The position numbers and the translations under genes are program-made. Below the pieces are notes generated by a model. It saw only the letters and a program-made list of their open reading frames with translations, ran no database searches and was not told where the DNA came from. Positions 22,401 to 34,400 of a DNA stretch of 64,000 bases are shown here, in pieces. Origin of the DNA: Actinernus sp. WN-2022 (Eukaryota > Cnidaria > Anthozoa > Actiniaria > Actinernidae). Where the stretch lies: the NCBI GenBank assembly GCA_030867875.1, contig JAOWCC010000019.1, positions 79,512,861-79,576,860 on the forward strand. Direction: 5' to 3'. Within the stretch, counting starts at the first letter, position 1, and every line of letters begins with the position of its first letter.

Positions 22401-25400
22401 AAGTTTTCAATCCATTTCCAGATGTTTTCCTTACGAATTCAAGGTCTTTGCCAAAGACAATCACTCCACTGAAACTCAACGATCAACAATCACAAGTCCA
22501 AAGTGAATCCTGCCGTCTTCTCTGATGAGTTAATTATGATAATTATGCGAAATTATAGAATATGAACCAATCAAAGATCACTACCAGGTTTTCTGGTAGT
22601 GACATCACTGGACAGCATTATCGGCTATTGGACTCAGACGTCTCTCTTGGGAGGAACGAACCGGAGGAGACAGCTGAAATTCAGGCTAATGAAAAGGGGA
22701 CATTGTCAATCAGCATGTCATGTAATTTCATTCTATAAGATTCTGTAGACTGTTGGAGTTTATTTTGATGCAAATAGTACTTGCATTCATACTTTCCTGA
22801 CACAGAGTTAAAACCATCAATTGAATCTCCTAAGCCATGTGAAGGCTTTGAAAAGTCTGTTATAATAATAGTATTGTCTGTGTTGCTGGTTACTGAGATC
22901 ACATACATTGTAGCTGTAAATAACATTTGTCGTCCACCCCCCCCCCCCCCCCCCCCCCAATGAAGGTTTCAAGACTGTCTTATAGCCAAAGCAGACATTC
23001 CTTACCATATATATCACCTCCCTGAACTGAAGGAACCATCTTTGGTTCAGGCAGCACAAGTTCTTTCATGAGTCGTATCCATTCCAGTGTATCAATTTCA
23101 GAGTCACCAGAAAGAAACAGTTTAATTTCAACAGCTGCAACCTGGAATGCATGTTGGTGAGTTCGAGAGTGTGCGCGATGAATCCCAGTTACTTCATCTA
23201 ATGTGATTACTGTCCTGTGCTTCCCATCAGCACATGCTTTTTCACTGTAATAGTATTCTAGTCTTGTTTTTCCACGGATTGACCTTCTCCTTAGAACAAA
23301 CCATTTTCTTTTCCATGCCTGTGAAAATGAAAGACTAAATTCAATAAAGTAAAGTAAAGATCTCTATATACATATATATATCCCTGGTGAAAATCCTTGT
23401 AGGATCTGCAAGGACCTTTAAAGATCCCTAAAGACCCTTCAAAGATCTTTAAAAGTAAGGATCTTACAAAGATCTTTCAAAGATCTATCAAGGACCTTTA
23501 AAAGATCTTATACCATCAATATTTTATCAAGGATATTTGAAGGATCCTGTAAAGAACTTGCAAAGATCCTTCAATGTTTTCTTGTAAAGATCTTTACAGG
23601 ATCCTTAAAAGACCCTTGGAGGTTATTTAGAGATCCTTTAAGGTTCCTTCAAAAATCTTATAAAGTTGACAGTCAAGGATCCCTTAAAGTTCTTTACAGG
23701 AACCTTTAAGGATCATTACAGGCTCTTTTGAGGATCTTGCCTCCACTCCTTTAAAGGATCCTGCTAGGATCTTCTAAAGTTCCTGTAGAATCCTAAAAGG
23801 ATCTTTCAAGGATCTTGAAAAGATCTTACAAGGAAAAAGTAAAGGATCCTTGCAAGTTCTTTACAAGATCCTACAAGGATCATTGCAGGATCTTTGAAGG
23901 ATGTTGCCTTCACTCCTTTAAAGGAACCTGTTAAGATCCTCTAAAGTTCCTGCAGAATATTAAAAGGATCTTTCAAGGATCTTGAAAAGATCTTACAAGG
24001 AAAAAGTAAAGGATCCTTGTAAGTTCTTTACAAGATCCTACAAGGATCATTGCAGGATCTTTGAAGGATGTTGCCTTCACTCCTTTAAAGGATCCTGCTA
24101 AGATCCTCTAAAGTTCCTGCAGAATACTAAAAGGATCTTTCAAGGATCTTGAAAAGATCTTACAAGGAAAAAGTAAAGGATCCTTGTAAGTTCTTTACAA
24201 GATCCCACAAGGATCATTGCAGGATCTTTGAAGGATGTTGCCTTCACTCCTTTAAAGGATCCTGCTAACATCCTCTAAAGTTCCTGCAGAATACTAAAAC
24301 GATCTTTCAAGGATCTTGAAAAGATCTTACAAGGAAAAAGTAAAGGATCCTTGCAAGTTCTGTAAAAGATCCTACAAGGATCATTGCAGGATCTTTGAAG
24401 GACATTTGTCTCAATTCCTTTAAAGGATCCTGATAAGATCCTCTAAAATAGCTTTAAAATCCTCAACTGATCTTTAAAGGATTGTCTAAAGATCTTACAA
24501 GGAAAACGTTAAGGATTCTTTAAAGTTCTTTATAGGTTCCTACAATGTGCAGACAGCTCTTCAAAATAGTTATGATTCAACTACATATTAGCACTTATCA
24601 TAATAATATTAAACCACACTTTAGAATCCATGGATAGTCCCTGCATTAAATTAATCCCCTCCCTTTGACTCCATATACACTGTACACAACCTCCATGAAT
24701 ACTTCTCCCCTGTAGATTATGTCCTCCCCTCATGTAATGTTCCCCTCCCCTAGTGGTCACTACCAATCATAACAAGTGTAAAGGGGCATTAGTTTACCCT
24801 AAATTACTAGATAATAAAGAGGAAAAAATATAAATCTACTGTAATTTACCTTGAAATTTGTGATTTAGTTTGTGACTTGCCAAAAATTGGTCTTGAGCTT
24901 GAGCTTCTTTTATTGCTCATATTAAAGGACCCAATTCGATATTATAAATAGATGTACCTCCCTCATGTATAACATCCTTTGTAATCTATTAATACCATGG
25001 GGGCAATTCATCAGGATTCTATGGTTTAAATTTCCATCAGAAAGAAAGGAGGGAAAATAGTAGTTTAATATTCCATCAGAATTGCACCCTGACTCCTGAT
25101 CCCTGATCCCTGATCCCGACTCCTAGATTTTCTAATAAAAAATTATTTAATAACAAAACAAGAGCCCATCTGGGCTTTCACTCGGGCCACATGAGATTGA
25201 AGATGAAATACACTTTCATTTGAAATCCTCTTAGTATCAAGTCGTGCTTTAATTCGCCAGTGAGAATTAACGTCAAAAAAACAGACTGGTCTATTAATCG
25301 CTTTTATGGCATGACTATGATAACGCAGGATTTGAACAACAGAATACTGGCAATTCAAGTGTATAAATGCAATACAATGACATATTCAGACTTTGAATTT

Positions 25401-28400
25401 GATTGAAAATAGATCAAAAACTCGGGGAAATGTCCGGCTAAAACTGTATGAATAAATGTGAAATGAAACATAAATTTCATAGCAAGAAAAAAATTGTAAT
25501 TCCTATAAATGAGAAAGCTCTTCTATTAAGCCGCTTCTCATATACACAGACTGTTTCACAAAAAACATTTGCGCTTATCGACACAAGAATTCAGTTGACC
25601 TTTCAAATAATTTATTCTGAGGTACGCATACTCTAAATCACAGATGTTAAATAAAGCGATAATTAGAAGAAAAAGTACATTAACAGACAAACTGAGAGGA
25701 AATTTATTCAAATCAAAAAGAGTTTACTTACAGTACTTACGTAACTGAACTTTCGTTTTGGATCTTTTGGTAGTGTTGTTGACAGCACCCACCTTCGTGC
25801 ACATATGCACTGAATCGGAATGAAAGTCGAAGCCTACCTCGAACTTAACTTTCAGCTAACCTGTTTCCTTTCATTCCACAATGAATAATAATCTCATAAA
25901 GTAGGCCCGTAGCTTTCAATAAATTTGCCAGTGTCTGAATGAAACAGCTAGATCTTTTCCAATTTCTCTCACGAGTCACGGCAGAAGACAGTCTGAAGCT
26001 ACAAAACTTGAATTTTGATCCTCTTCACAGTAACGTAATTTAACGTCTCAGATATTATATATATGCCCTATTTCAGCTAGCGCTGTGCATTTCAAATACT
26101 TTTTCCTCTCTCTTTGCTGGCAGTTCATGCTTCTTGTTCGTGTATAGTTGCCGCATTTCAGTTGGCATACACTGAAAACATCTGCTTAACTAAGATTTGT
26201 AAAAATCTTAGCGGATCATGTAAATATTCCGCTTGGCTCAATTGAGGGTTTCTGCCGTCAAAGTTCATTTTTTGTTTCTGTTTTCCCCATATTAGCCGAC
26301 ATGTATAATGTCTCGAGCTCTCAATCCAGTAGAAAGACTCTGGTTATTCTGTCGTAAAACATGCCTAATAGCTGTACAAGACTGCCCACGATGGAATAGA
26401 TTTCTGACAATGACTCATTGAAAGTGATATCTCCTTGTCTCACCTAGTCTGAGAGCTTTGAACTTTCTTATCTGAGCACGCCTGACGAGATCTAACCTTT
26501 GATTATAATTCGATACCCGTTGATATCCAAACGTGTTTGGATATTGTATTTCGCTTACGTTTCTAAATGTACATTGGATCTGTCCAAACAGCGCTGATCG
26601 AATGTATTACGGCTCCTGGTTGTTCATGTATTTTTATGGTCAACAAGAGCGCCAGTTGAAATATCCTGAGCCTGTTGGAAGGCTTTCGTCCTCGCGGGTC
26701 GACCATTTTGATTTACTGTATTAAATTCTGTAAATACATTAACCTGGCGATTGTTGCGTGACCAGCACAGTGCAATCTGATTGGTGTGAATTTGACCTTT
26801 AACGCATGCGCAGACCACGTGCTACACGGAATAAAAAATATATATAAAAAAAACGACTTGCATTTTAAGACTCGGCGCTGCTACAGGCAGCCCGAGTAAT
26901 AAAGGCAAAACCAGAAAATGACAAATTCAAGAAGCATTAAAGTTAAACTCATATTTATTTTAAATTTGTTATCTGGTAAGCAAGTACCACTACTTACAGA
27001 AGTATTCAAGACTATAAAATTTCATCGTCTTTGACGTATTAATATTTCCTTTTTCATTTCTGGAACGATAAAAAGAAGCTGATCTGTGCTAAACAACAGT
27101 CACTATCAGTGTAAATAATGCAGAAAGTTTCAACTTATCTTTTCGTTGCAATGTCCCAAAGAATAAACCATTCTTTATACTAATAGCCGTGACTTCCAAG
27201 TTTGCCGCCGCCATCTTTACTGCTGTGGCACCTGGCCTTTTTAAGTGGATCAGCGGGTCACAATGCACGTGGGCTCAATGTTCAACGGTTTTTGGCGGAC
27301 ATTTTCTACAGTTGGTGAAGGGAGTTTGGAGGTTTATTCAAAGGAAATTATTCTTAATAACGGGCATGAAAACAAGGAAACTCGCACTGGTTATGGTGAT
27401 TACTTTGAAAAGTGCAAAGTTATTGTGATTGCAAAACCGAATAAATAGTGGTCAACGGAAACATCGCTTCAACTTCAAGTTCACCAGTTAACTCTGATCT
27501 TTCTGAATCAGGCAAGTAACTAATCATTCCTACGTTACAACTAACAAGTCTAACAATGTTTATGTATCTGTATCAGCGCGTTAATTACCAAAGATCATTG
27601 TATCAAGCACAGTACGTTCTAATACGTTGCATTGCTACTGCTTTATGGCTTAGTGTTTCTGAAACGTTTTGAAATATGAAGCATACTGTACTCTGTGGAT
27701 GAATAAAATACTACTAGTACTACTAAATAAACATACTAAAATGAAAAAACTCAGTAACTTAATGTTTTCCCCTTCAAGTATTTACTATTTCAGGCATTAA
27801 ATTCATGAAGCTCAGGTGATAAACACTCCTTACTGCCTACAATACTAGGCTATACAATTATATGTATAAAGAGCTCTAATCTTCTATCACAGGGAGCACA
27901 AGCTCGATATAATTTAGTGCACAAAATAATGTTTACAATGTAAATCATAAACCAAGAAAATCTTGGAAATAAAGTCTAAATTTCTTACAAGGGCAATCAA
28001 CAGTGTAGGCTCGGTTTCAGCCGTTGGGGTGTCGTTTCTCCAAAGCCTCCCCCCACTAACGGCTGGGCGCGCGGTCAACACACCGTGTCCGTGACGTCAT
28101 CTGATTAACATCGATATTAATATTTATTTATTTGCGTGTAGCGTAGCTATAGGTTCGATTCCGCGTAAACTTTCAAAACACATTGGAATTCTTTAAACTA
28201 AAACTCCAAGTGTGAAATTAATTCGACGTAGGTAAAGGTTTTATTTAATACCTGTTATTATTAGCTCTCGTGTTCACAGTCCAAGTTTTCAAGGAAAGCC
28301 CGGCTGTTGAGACACTCGCTGACAGAAATTAAAAGCCGAAATATATACGGGGATAAAAATTAAGTTCAGATGTTATCTCGGAACTCTGAGCTAGAGTCGA

Positions 28401-31400
28401 GTATTCCCGCTTAGTACTTGTGTAGAGTATGTCTTGGAGACATAAATTGTACAAACTTAGTACATAGGACTTGAAGAATTGTAAAACTCATTTGATGCAG
28501 CGATTTTCAAGTGAATCGGTGATTGCAGAGTTAAACTCGTAAACATGGCCTGCGTCAGACGTGATTTCCTCTCTTCTATAAACTCCTTTAATATGGAGTC
28601 ATCAGTCTTTTCTTCGCCGATAAAGGCAGCACTAATTTTCTTTGAAGTAAGAATAGCTAGGCTACCTTGGTCTTGCATCGGTAAAGTTAAATGAGAAATG
28701 ACTCAACATTACGAGCTGCGACCTTTGAGCTGACGGTTTCCCAAGTGGCTTCCAGAGCCAGTGCGTTTACTGACAAAGTGTCTTCACCCGAAAACTAACT
28801 CTCTTACTGCTTCTTTGTGTGAATCCTTGAATTCTTCGAAACCAAACTTTTCCAGAGCAAATTTAAACGCATTTTGGAACAGCAATCGAAAGTCTTTGGT
28901 CCGGCTTAAAAGTTTACAATGTAAATTATGCAAATCAATTCAGCGACAGGATTTGAGTGGCAAGTTTGTGATTGGCTAAAACCAACAATGTCTCAGCTCG
29001 CGCGCCCAGCCGTGAGTGGGGAGAGGATCGCGGGCTCACCGAAACCCCCACGGCTGGAAACCGAGCCTATCAACAGTGTTGTTGATTATATTTGTGTCAT
29101 AATTTGTGTTGAGCATCACAGTGGAGCTATTTCTAAGAAAGTCTAATTCACTACACAATACTATACGGTGTTATAATTAAAGATACTTTATTCTCATGAT
29201 TTCCTTGGTTTATTACTTATGCTATAAATGCTCTACATATTCTGTGGGCACAAAATGTTGAGCTTGGCTGGCTCCGTACTAGTGCTTCCATGTATATCAG
29301 AATTCTGTACATGTACATGTATATCACTCACTTCTGGTTTAAGTCCTGAGCTGAGGAACATTTAAATAAGTTTTAACAGGAACTACATGTACCCATTATA
29401 CATGTAAGTCAGTTAGGCTAAGTGACCATCTTGTCCCTATAATTTAAAGTATATACAATTCTAGACAAGCTCAAGAGAACTAATCACATGGTGTTTTTTT
29501 CTAGGCAGTAAACAGTGCTTATTAAGTACTGAACAAGTGCATGAATCCCTGGAGGACCTCAGTACTTCAAGGGAAAATGTGTCTGTTCCCAAAATAATAA
29601 TGGACATTGTTACATACAGTTTTTGTAGTCAGAACCTAAAAGGGTAATTAACTTTTAGTTCAATTAATAACCCTGTAATATTATAATTATTGAAGAAGTA
29701 AACACTTACATGTACGTAAAACTGATTTTTTAACTAGACTATTGAGCAGCACTCCAATAACTTTGGCTTGTAGCATTTTTGTCTCACATTTTTAATCTAG
29801 CTTCAGCAGACTTTGTACATATAAGGGAGTTAAATACTAACTAAAGCTACCTGTAGAATTTTCTAATTTACTACAAGTACATGTACATGTAACAGGAAAT
29901 TCCAAAAGAGAATACCGTATAAATAAAGATATGGTGTGCATGTACAGGAATTGGGCTGTTTACAGAAAGACACAGCTGAGCTGCTACATTGTATGTGTAA
30001 TAGGAAAGGCTTTTTGGGCCACAGTTTTTAGTGGTGAAATTAATACACAATATATAAATGTTCACTCCCTAATATAAGTGCAGTTTTTCTAATGAGAATT
30101 ATCCAACACTGTCTTTTACATGTAGGCACTGTTTTGTTTGCAATCAGTAATAAATTTGTTGTTGTGAGTGACTAGCAGTTTCATAAATGTGGTCTTTACA
30201 TCTAAATGTAGTCAAAGGGTTATTTTTATCCTCAGATAATCTCTCTTCTAACTATATGGACATTACCTTTTTCTTTGGGGTAACAGAATGGGAAGCTGTA
30301 ACTTAGGGTGCATTTGGTTGCCGTATTCGGAATAAGAATACACAGAATGATCACTACAAATTGCTCACATCTTAGCCAATGGAATACTAAATTGTCCTGA
30401 ATGTCATATCTCAGTAAGCATTTGTACATGTAGCTTACAGTGTAAAATATGCCTGAACCAGTGACCTGTTCCATAAACTGGCCTTCTGATATTTCGCGGA
30501 AAAAAAATCCGAATTTCGCGGGATTTTCGCGGAAAAAATCGGCGATTTCGCGGGAATTTCCGGGAAATTTCGGTGCTTAATTTCGCAAAATAAACTTTTC
30601 TCGCCGTTCTTTTGCTATTTTTGCGAACGTATCTATAGTATAGAATATTGGCGCTTTTGTGATACACATTTTGCGTGTAAAAAGTTAATTTTACGGGAAA
30701 CGAATGCAATCTATATTCAGCAGAAACAGTCGTTGCTCTACAAATGTAAAAATTGCCGCTTCAGCCGAAAATGACTACACGCAGTTTTCAAAAACATCAT
30801 GTATTTATTGATTCCTTCTATTGATCATTTACATCAACAGGTTGCAAATAGAAAAGCAGCATACTTTCACGTTCTTCTACTATTCGGTCTGAAAACGTCA
30901 AATAACATTACGTTCTCACGTTTAAAAAATAACCCAACCTGTACAACATGCGTCGTACTAAAATGTGTAAGTAGAAACATAGCAATAAAAATCGCTGACA
31001 AGCTGTGGAAAATTGGTTGTCTTTCAATGAAATGCGTTTGGATCTACCACACCTATCTACCACACCAGTATATGCGTTTAGAACTAAACCAAAACTGTTT
31101 TGTAAAGGGCACACAGCAAAGAGTGTTCATTTGCTAAGTTTTAGTAATACTAATAATAATGCCTATCTCACTATAAAACAAACGCTAGGTAATGCAAGGA
31201 AATGCACACGTCCAATTCGTGTTAGCTGTAACGTTAACTGTCCAAAAGGTGCTTAGACACACGGAAAATATGTACAAATAAAATGGTTTACATTTCATTT
31301 CACATAACTTTTGACGAAAATGTTCCCAAGTTTGTTCGGAAATTCTGAACTTTCCGCTGAACTTTTGAAGGCCATCGTCGACGTGAAGAGTTCCTTTGGG

Positions 31401-34400
31401 ATAGCTTCGTAACCGATCATATGCTTTGGTCTTCAGGGCAGTGTGGCTGTCCTTCTTTTTGGTCAGAAACTTCTCCATACTTTTGAAAGTTTAAAGCCAC
31501 CGCATACGGTAAAGACTACATACTTGAGAAATACTACATTGCTGAGTTTTAAATCAGTTCTCCGCGGTAATCCAATCTTGGAACGCCTTGCAGTATCGCT
31601 TTTAGCGCCCAGTTCTCCGCGGTATTACACTTGGAACGCCTTGCAGTTTTTTGTCGCGGCAACGTACTCGATTGATTTTGAATCGGTTTTGAAGGCAATT
31701 TCCCGACACATTTGGACTTTATGGCATAAAAATGACCTCAATAACTGTGACAAGCGTTTATTGTAGTTCAATGGTATGTATTTTGCAAAATTCCTGGCAA
31801 ATTTCGGGCGATTTCACGGACTTTTTGCAAAATTCTGGCAAATTACGCGGGATTTCGCGGACTTTAGTGAATTTCGCGGGATTTACCTAAATTTCGCGGG
31901 CCCGCACCCGCGCGAAATATCAGAAGGCCTGCATAAAGGATATTTAAAGATCCTCAAGGACCCTAGGAAGATCTTAAAGGATCCTTGAAGTTATTTGAGA
32001 AAACTTTAAAGATCATCAAAGATCCTAGCAGGATCTTTAAAGATCTTTGAGGATCCTGAACAAGATCCTGCTAGGATCTTTAAAGATCTTTGAGGATCCT
32101 GTACAAGATCCTGCTAGGATCTTTAAAGATCTTTGAGGATCCTCAAAGATGCATAAAGGATCTTTAAAGATCATTAAAGGATCTTTAAAGATCGTTAAAG
32201 ATCCTAGTAGGATCTTTGAGGATCTTTAAAGATCTGCAAACAGGATCCTTAAGGATCTTATATAGGATCTTTAAAGATCTTTGAGGATCCTGAACAAGAT
32301 CCTGCTAGGATCTTTAAAGATCTTTGAGGATCCTGAACAAGATCCTGCTAGGATCTTTAAAGATCTTTGAGGATCCTGAACAAGATCCTGCTAGGATCTT
32401 TAAAGATCTTTGAGGATCCTGTACAAGATCCTGCTAGGATCTTTAAAGATCTTTGAGGATCCTCAAAGATGCATAAAGGATCTTTAAAGATCCTTAAAGA
32501 TCCTACTAGGATCTTTGAGGATCTTTAAAGATCTGCAAACAGGATCCTTAAGGATCTTATATAGGATCTTTAAAGATCTTTGAGGATCCTGAACAAGATC
32601 CTGCTAGGATCTTTAAAGATCTTTGAGGATCCTGAACAAGATCCTGCTAGGATCTTTAAAGATCTTTGAGGATCCTGAACAAGATCCTGCTAGGATCTTT
32701 AAAGATCTTTGAGGATCCTGTACAAGATCCTGCTAGGATCTTTAAAGATCTTTGAGGATCCTCAAAGATCCATAAAGGATCTTTAAAGATCATTAAAGGA
32801 TCTTTAAAGATCCTTAAAGATCCTACTAGGATCTTTGAGGATCTTTAAAGATCTGCAAACAGGATCCTTAAGGATCTTATATAGGATCCTATTAAAGATC
32901 CTATTTAAGATCTTTAAAGATCCTAGCAGGATCCTACAAAGATTTTCACCAGGGATAGCCAGTATATACCTCTTATATAATTAACCGAGTGTGAGGTCCA
33001 AACCATAAGTTATGGACCGGGTTTCTGCCTTTTTTATGGCCCAAGTGCAAAAGCGTGTGAGCCATAAAAAGGTGGGGGGAAACGAGGATAAAACAAGGTT
33101 AATAAGATATCTTTGCTTATTGCCACTTCAAATACAGAAATGGTTCAGCTCATGAGGTCACACTGACAATTAACATATATACATGAAGGTACCTTTGACA
33201 GGCAGCACATAAGACAGACATTATTTTGTAAAACTACCTGGCAGTGTGAGAAAAGAGTTTGTAGACAATATAAGAAGAAATGTATGGGTTTGAAGCAACT
33301 TGAGATCGATGCGTTAAGTGTATGACGTCACATACACTAAAAAATGACTAGGCATTTCTCGCCCACGGGAACGGATTCGCGTAATGGCGGACGTGATTTT
33401 GACGGTAAACTCTCTTTAAAATGTGGTCTAATTGGCCCCTTTGCAAACTTTTTTCACTGATTTGAATATTTCTGCCACTGTTTGTTCAAGATTATGGAAT
33501 ACAAAAAAGTGGCAAAAGAAATGGTCAAATTTTGTCCTAGTGGCACTTTAAAGGGAAAGTCATTTAAAATGGGGGAAGTGGGTAATAAGGATGGTCAGCA
33601 ATTTTAAGCTGGGAAATTTAACAACCACTTTAATTAAGCTGATATAGTTTAAGATGCTTTCGAAATGACGAATAATGACATTTTCCATTGGTCAACATCT
33701 CATCTCGTTTCAGAAATATTCAGGTTTTTGTAATATGCAAATGAGATGACCTATGACGTCATGTTGGTTACACAGCCTTGGGAGACAAAATAATCACAAA
33801 ATGAAGAACATCTCCGCAAATATTGGGTAAAAACTATTGAAACTTTGCACATATGTGGTAGTTTGGAAAATACACATCATTGTACACATTATATTGTTGC
33901 CATGGAAACACTCTGGCCCAGGCTTCCTCTACAAATAACACAAACTTCCCTAATTTCTCCTTTGTCAAACACAAATTTTTTTGGTGTGGATCCAAAATAA
34001 GATTTGGAACAATGTAGGCATTGTAATTGTGAGTAGTTCAAGCAACTTATTTTTTGTAACAAGGAAAGAAATTGGAATTTTATGTTCAAGGTGCATGGGG
34101 CCATGAGTGTTTCCATGGCAACACCATAATTTGCACAATGTGTACTTTCCATAGTGCCATACATGTGCAAAGTTCAATAGTTTTTACCCAATATTTGGAG
34201 AGATGTTCATCATTTTGTGATTTGTCTCCAGGCTGTGCAACCATGAAGTCATATATATACCTGAATATCTCTGAAACGAGATAAGATGTTGACAAATGGA
34301 AAATGCCATTATTCATCATTTCGAAAGCATTTAAAAATTATATCAACTTAATTTTCACTTCATGCACTTTAAAGCATGCACTTTAAAGCCTCTTAATGGC

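Larger units (their letters stand above)
23381..32955. mobile_element. 9.6-kb structure with mirrored GGATC-rich arrays and 15-bp inverted ends
   Basis: The left end TCCCTGGTGAAAATC (23381-23395) and right end GATTTTCACCAGGGA (32941-32955) are perfect inverse matches, and the similarity extends about 10 bp further inward. TA lies immediately outside both ends. Inside each end is a long array rich in the palindromes GGATCC and AAAGATCTTT. The left array (23387-24560) is built of an approximately 167-bp unit and the right array (31931-32945) of a 43-bp unit. Other elements are nested between them (25157-26902, 28006-29069, 30480-31929). No transposase is recognised. It may be one giant TIR transposon or two related arrays that happen to face each other. 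It lies wholly in docking-protein intron 1. Confidence 0.6.

Noticed and set aside
27120..27215. Minus-strand MAAANLEVTAISIKNGLFFG segment considered as an alternative first exon of the docking protein
   Set aside because: It reads like a PH start and begins with a good ATG, but no GT donor in the required phase 0 follows. The exon at 37401-37493 joins in phase with a canonical donor. It could still be an alternative exon, but I cannot support it.
33889..34319. Several overlapping frames of 70-93 codons
   Set aside because: They fall in a foldback element and mirror its arms.
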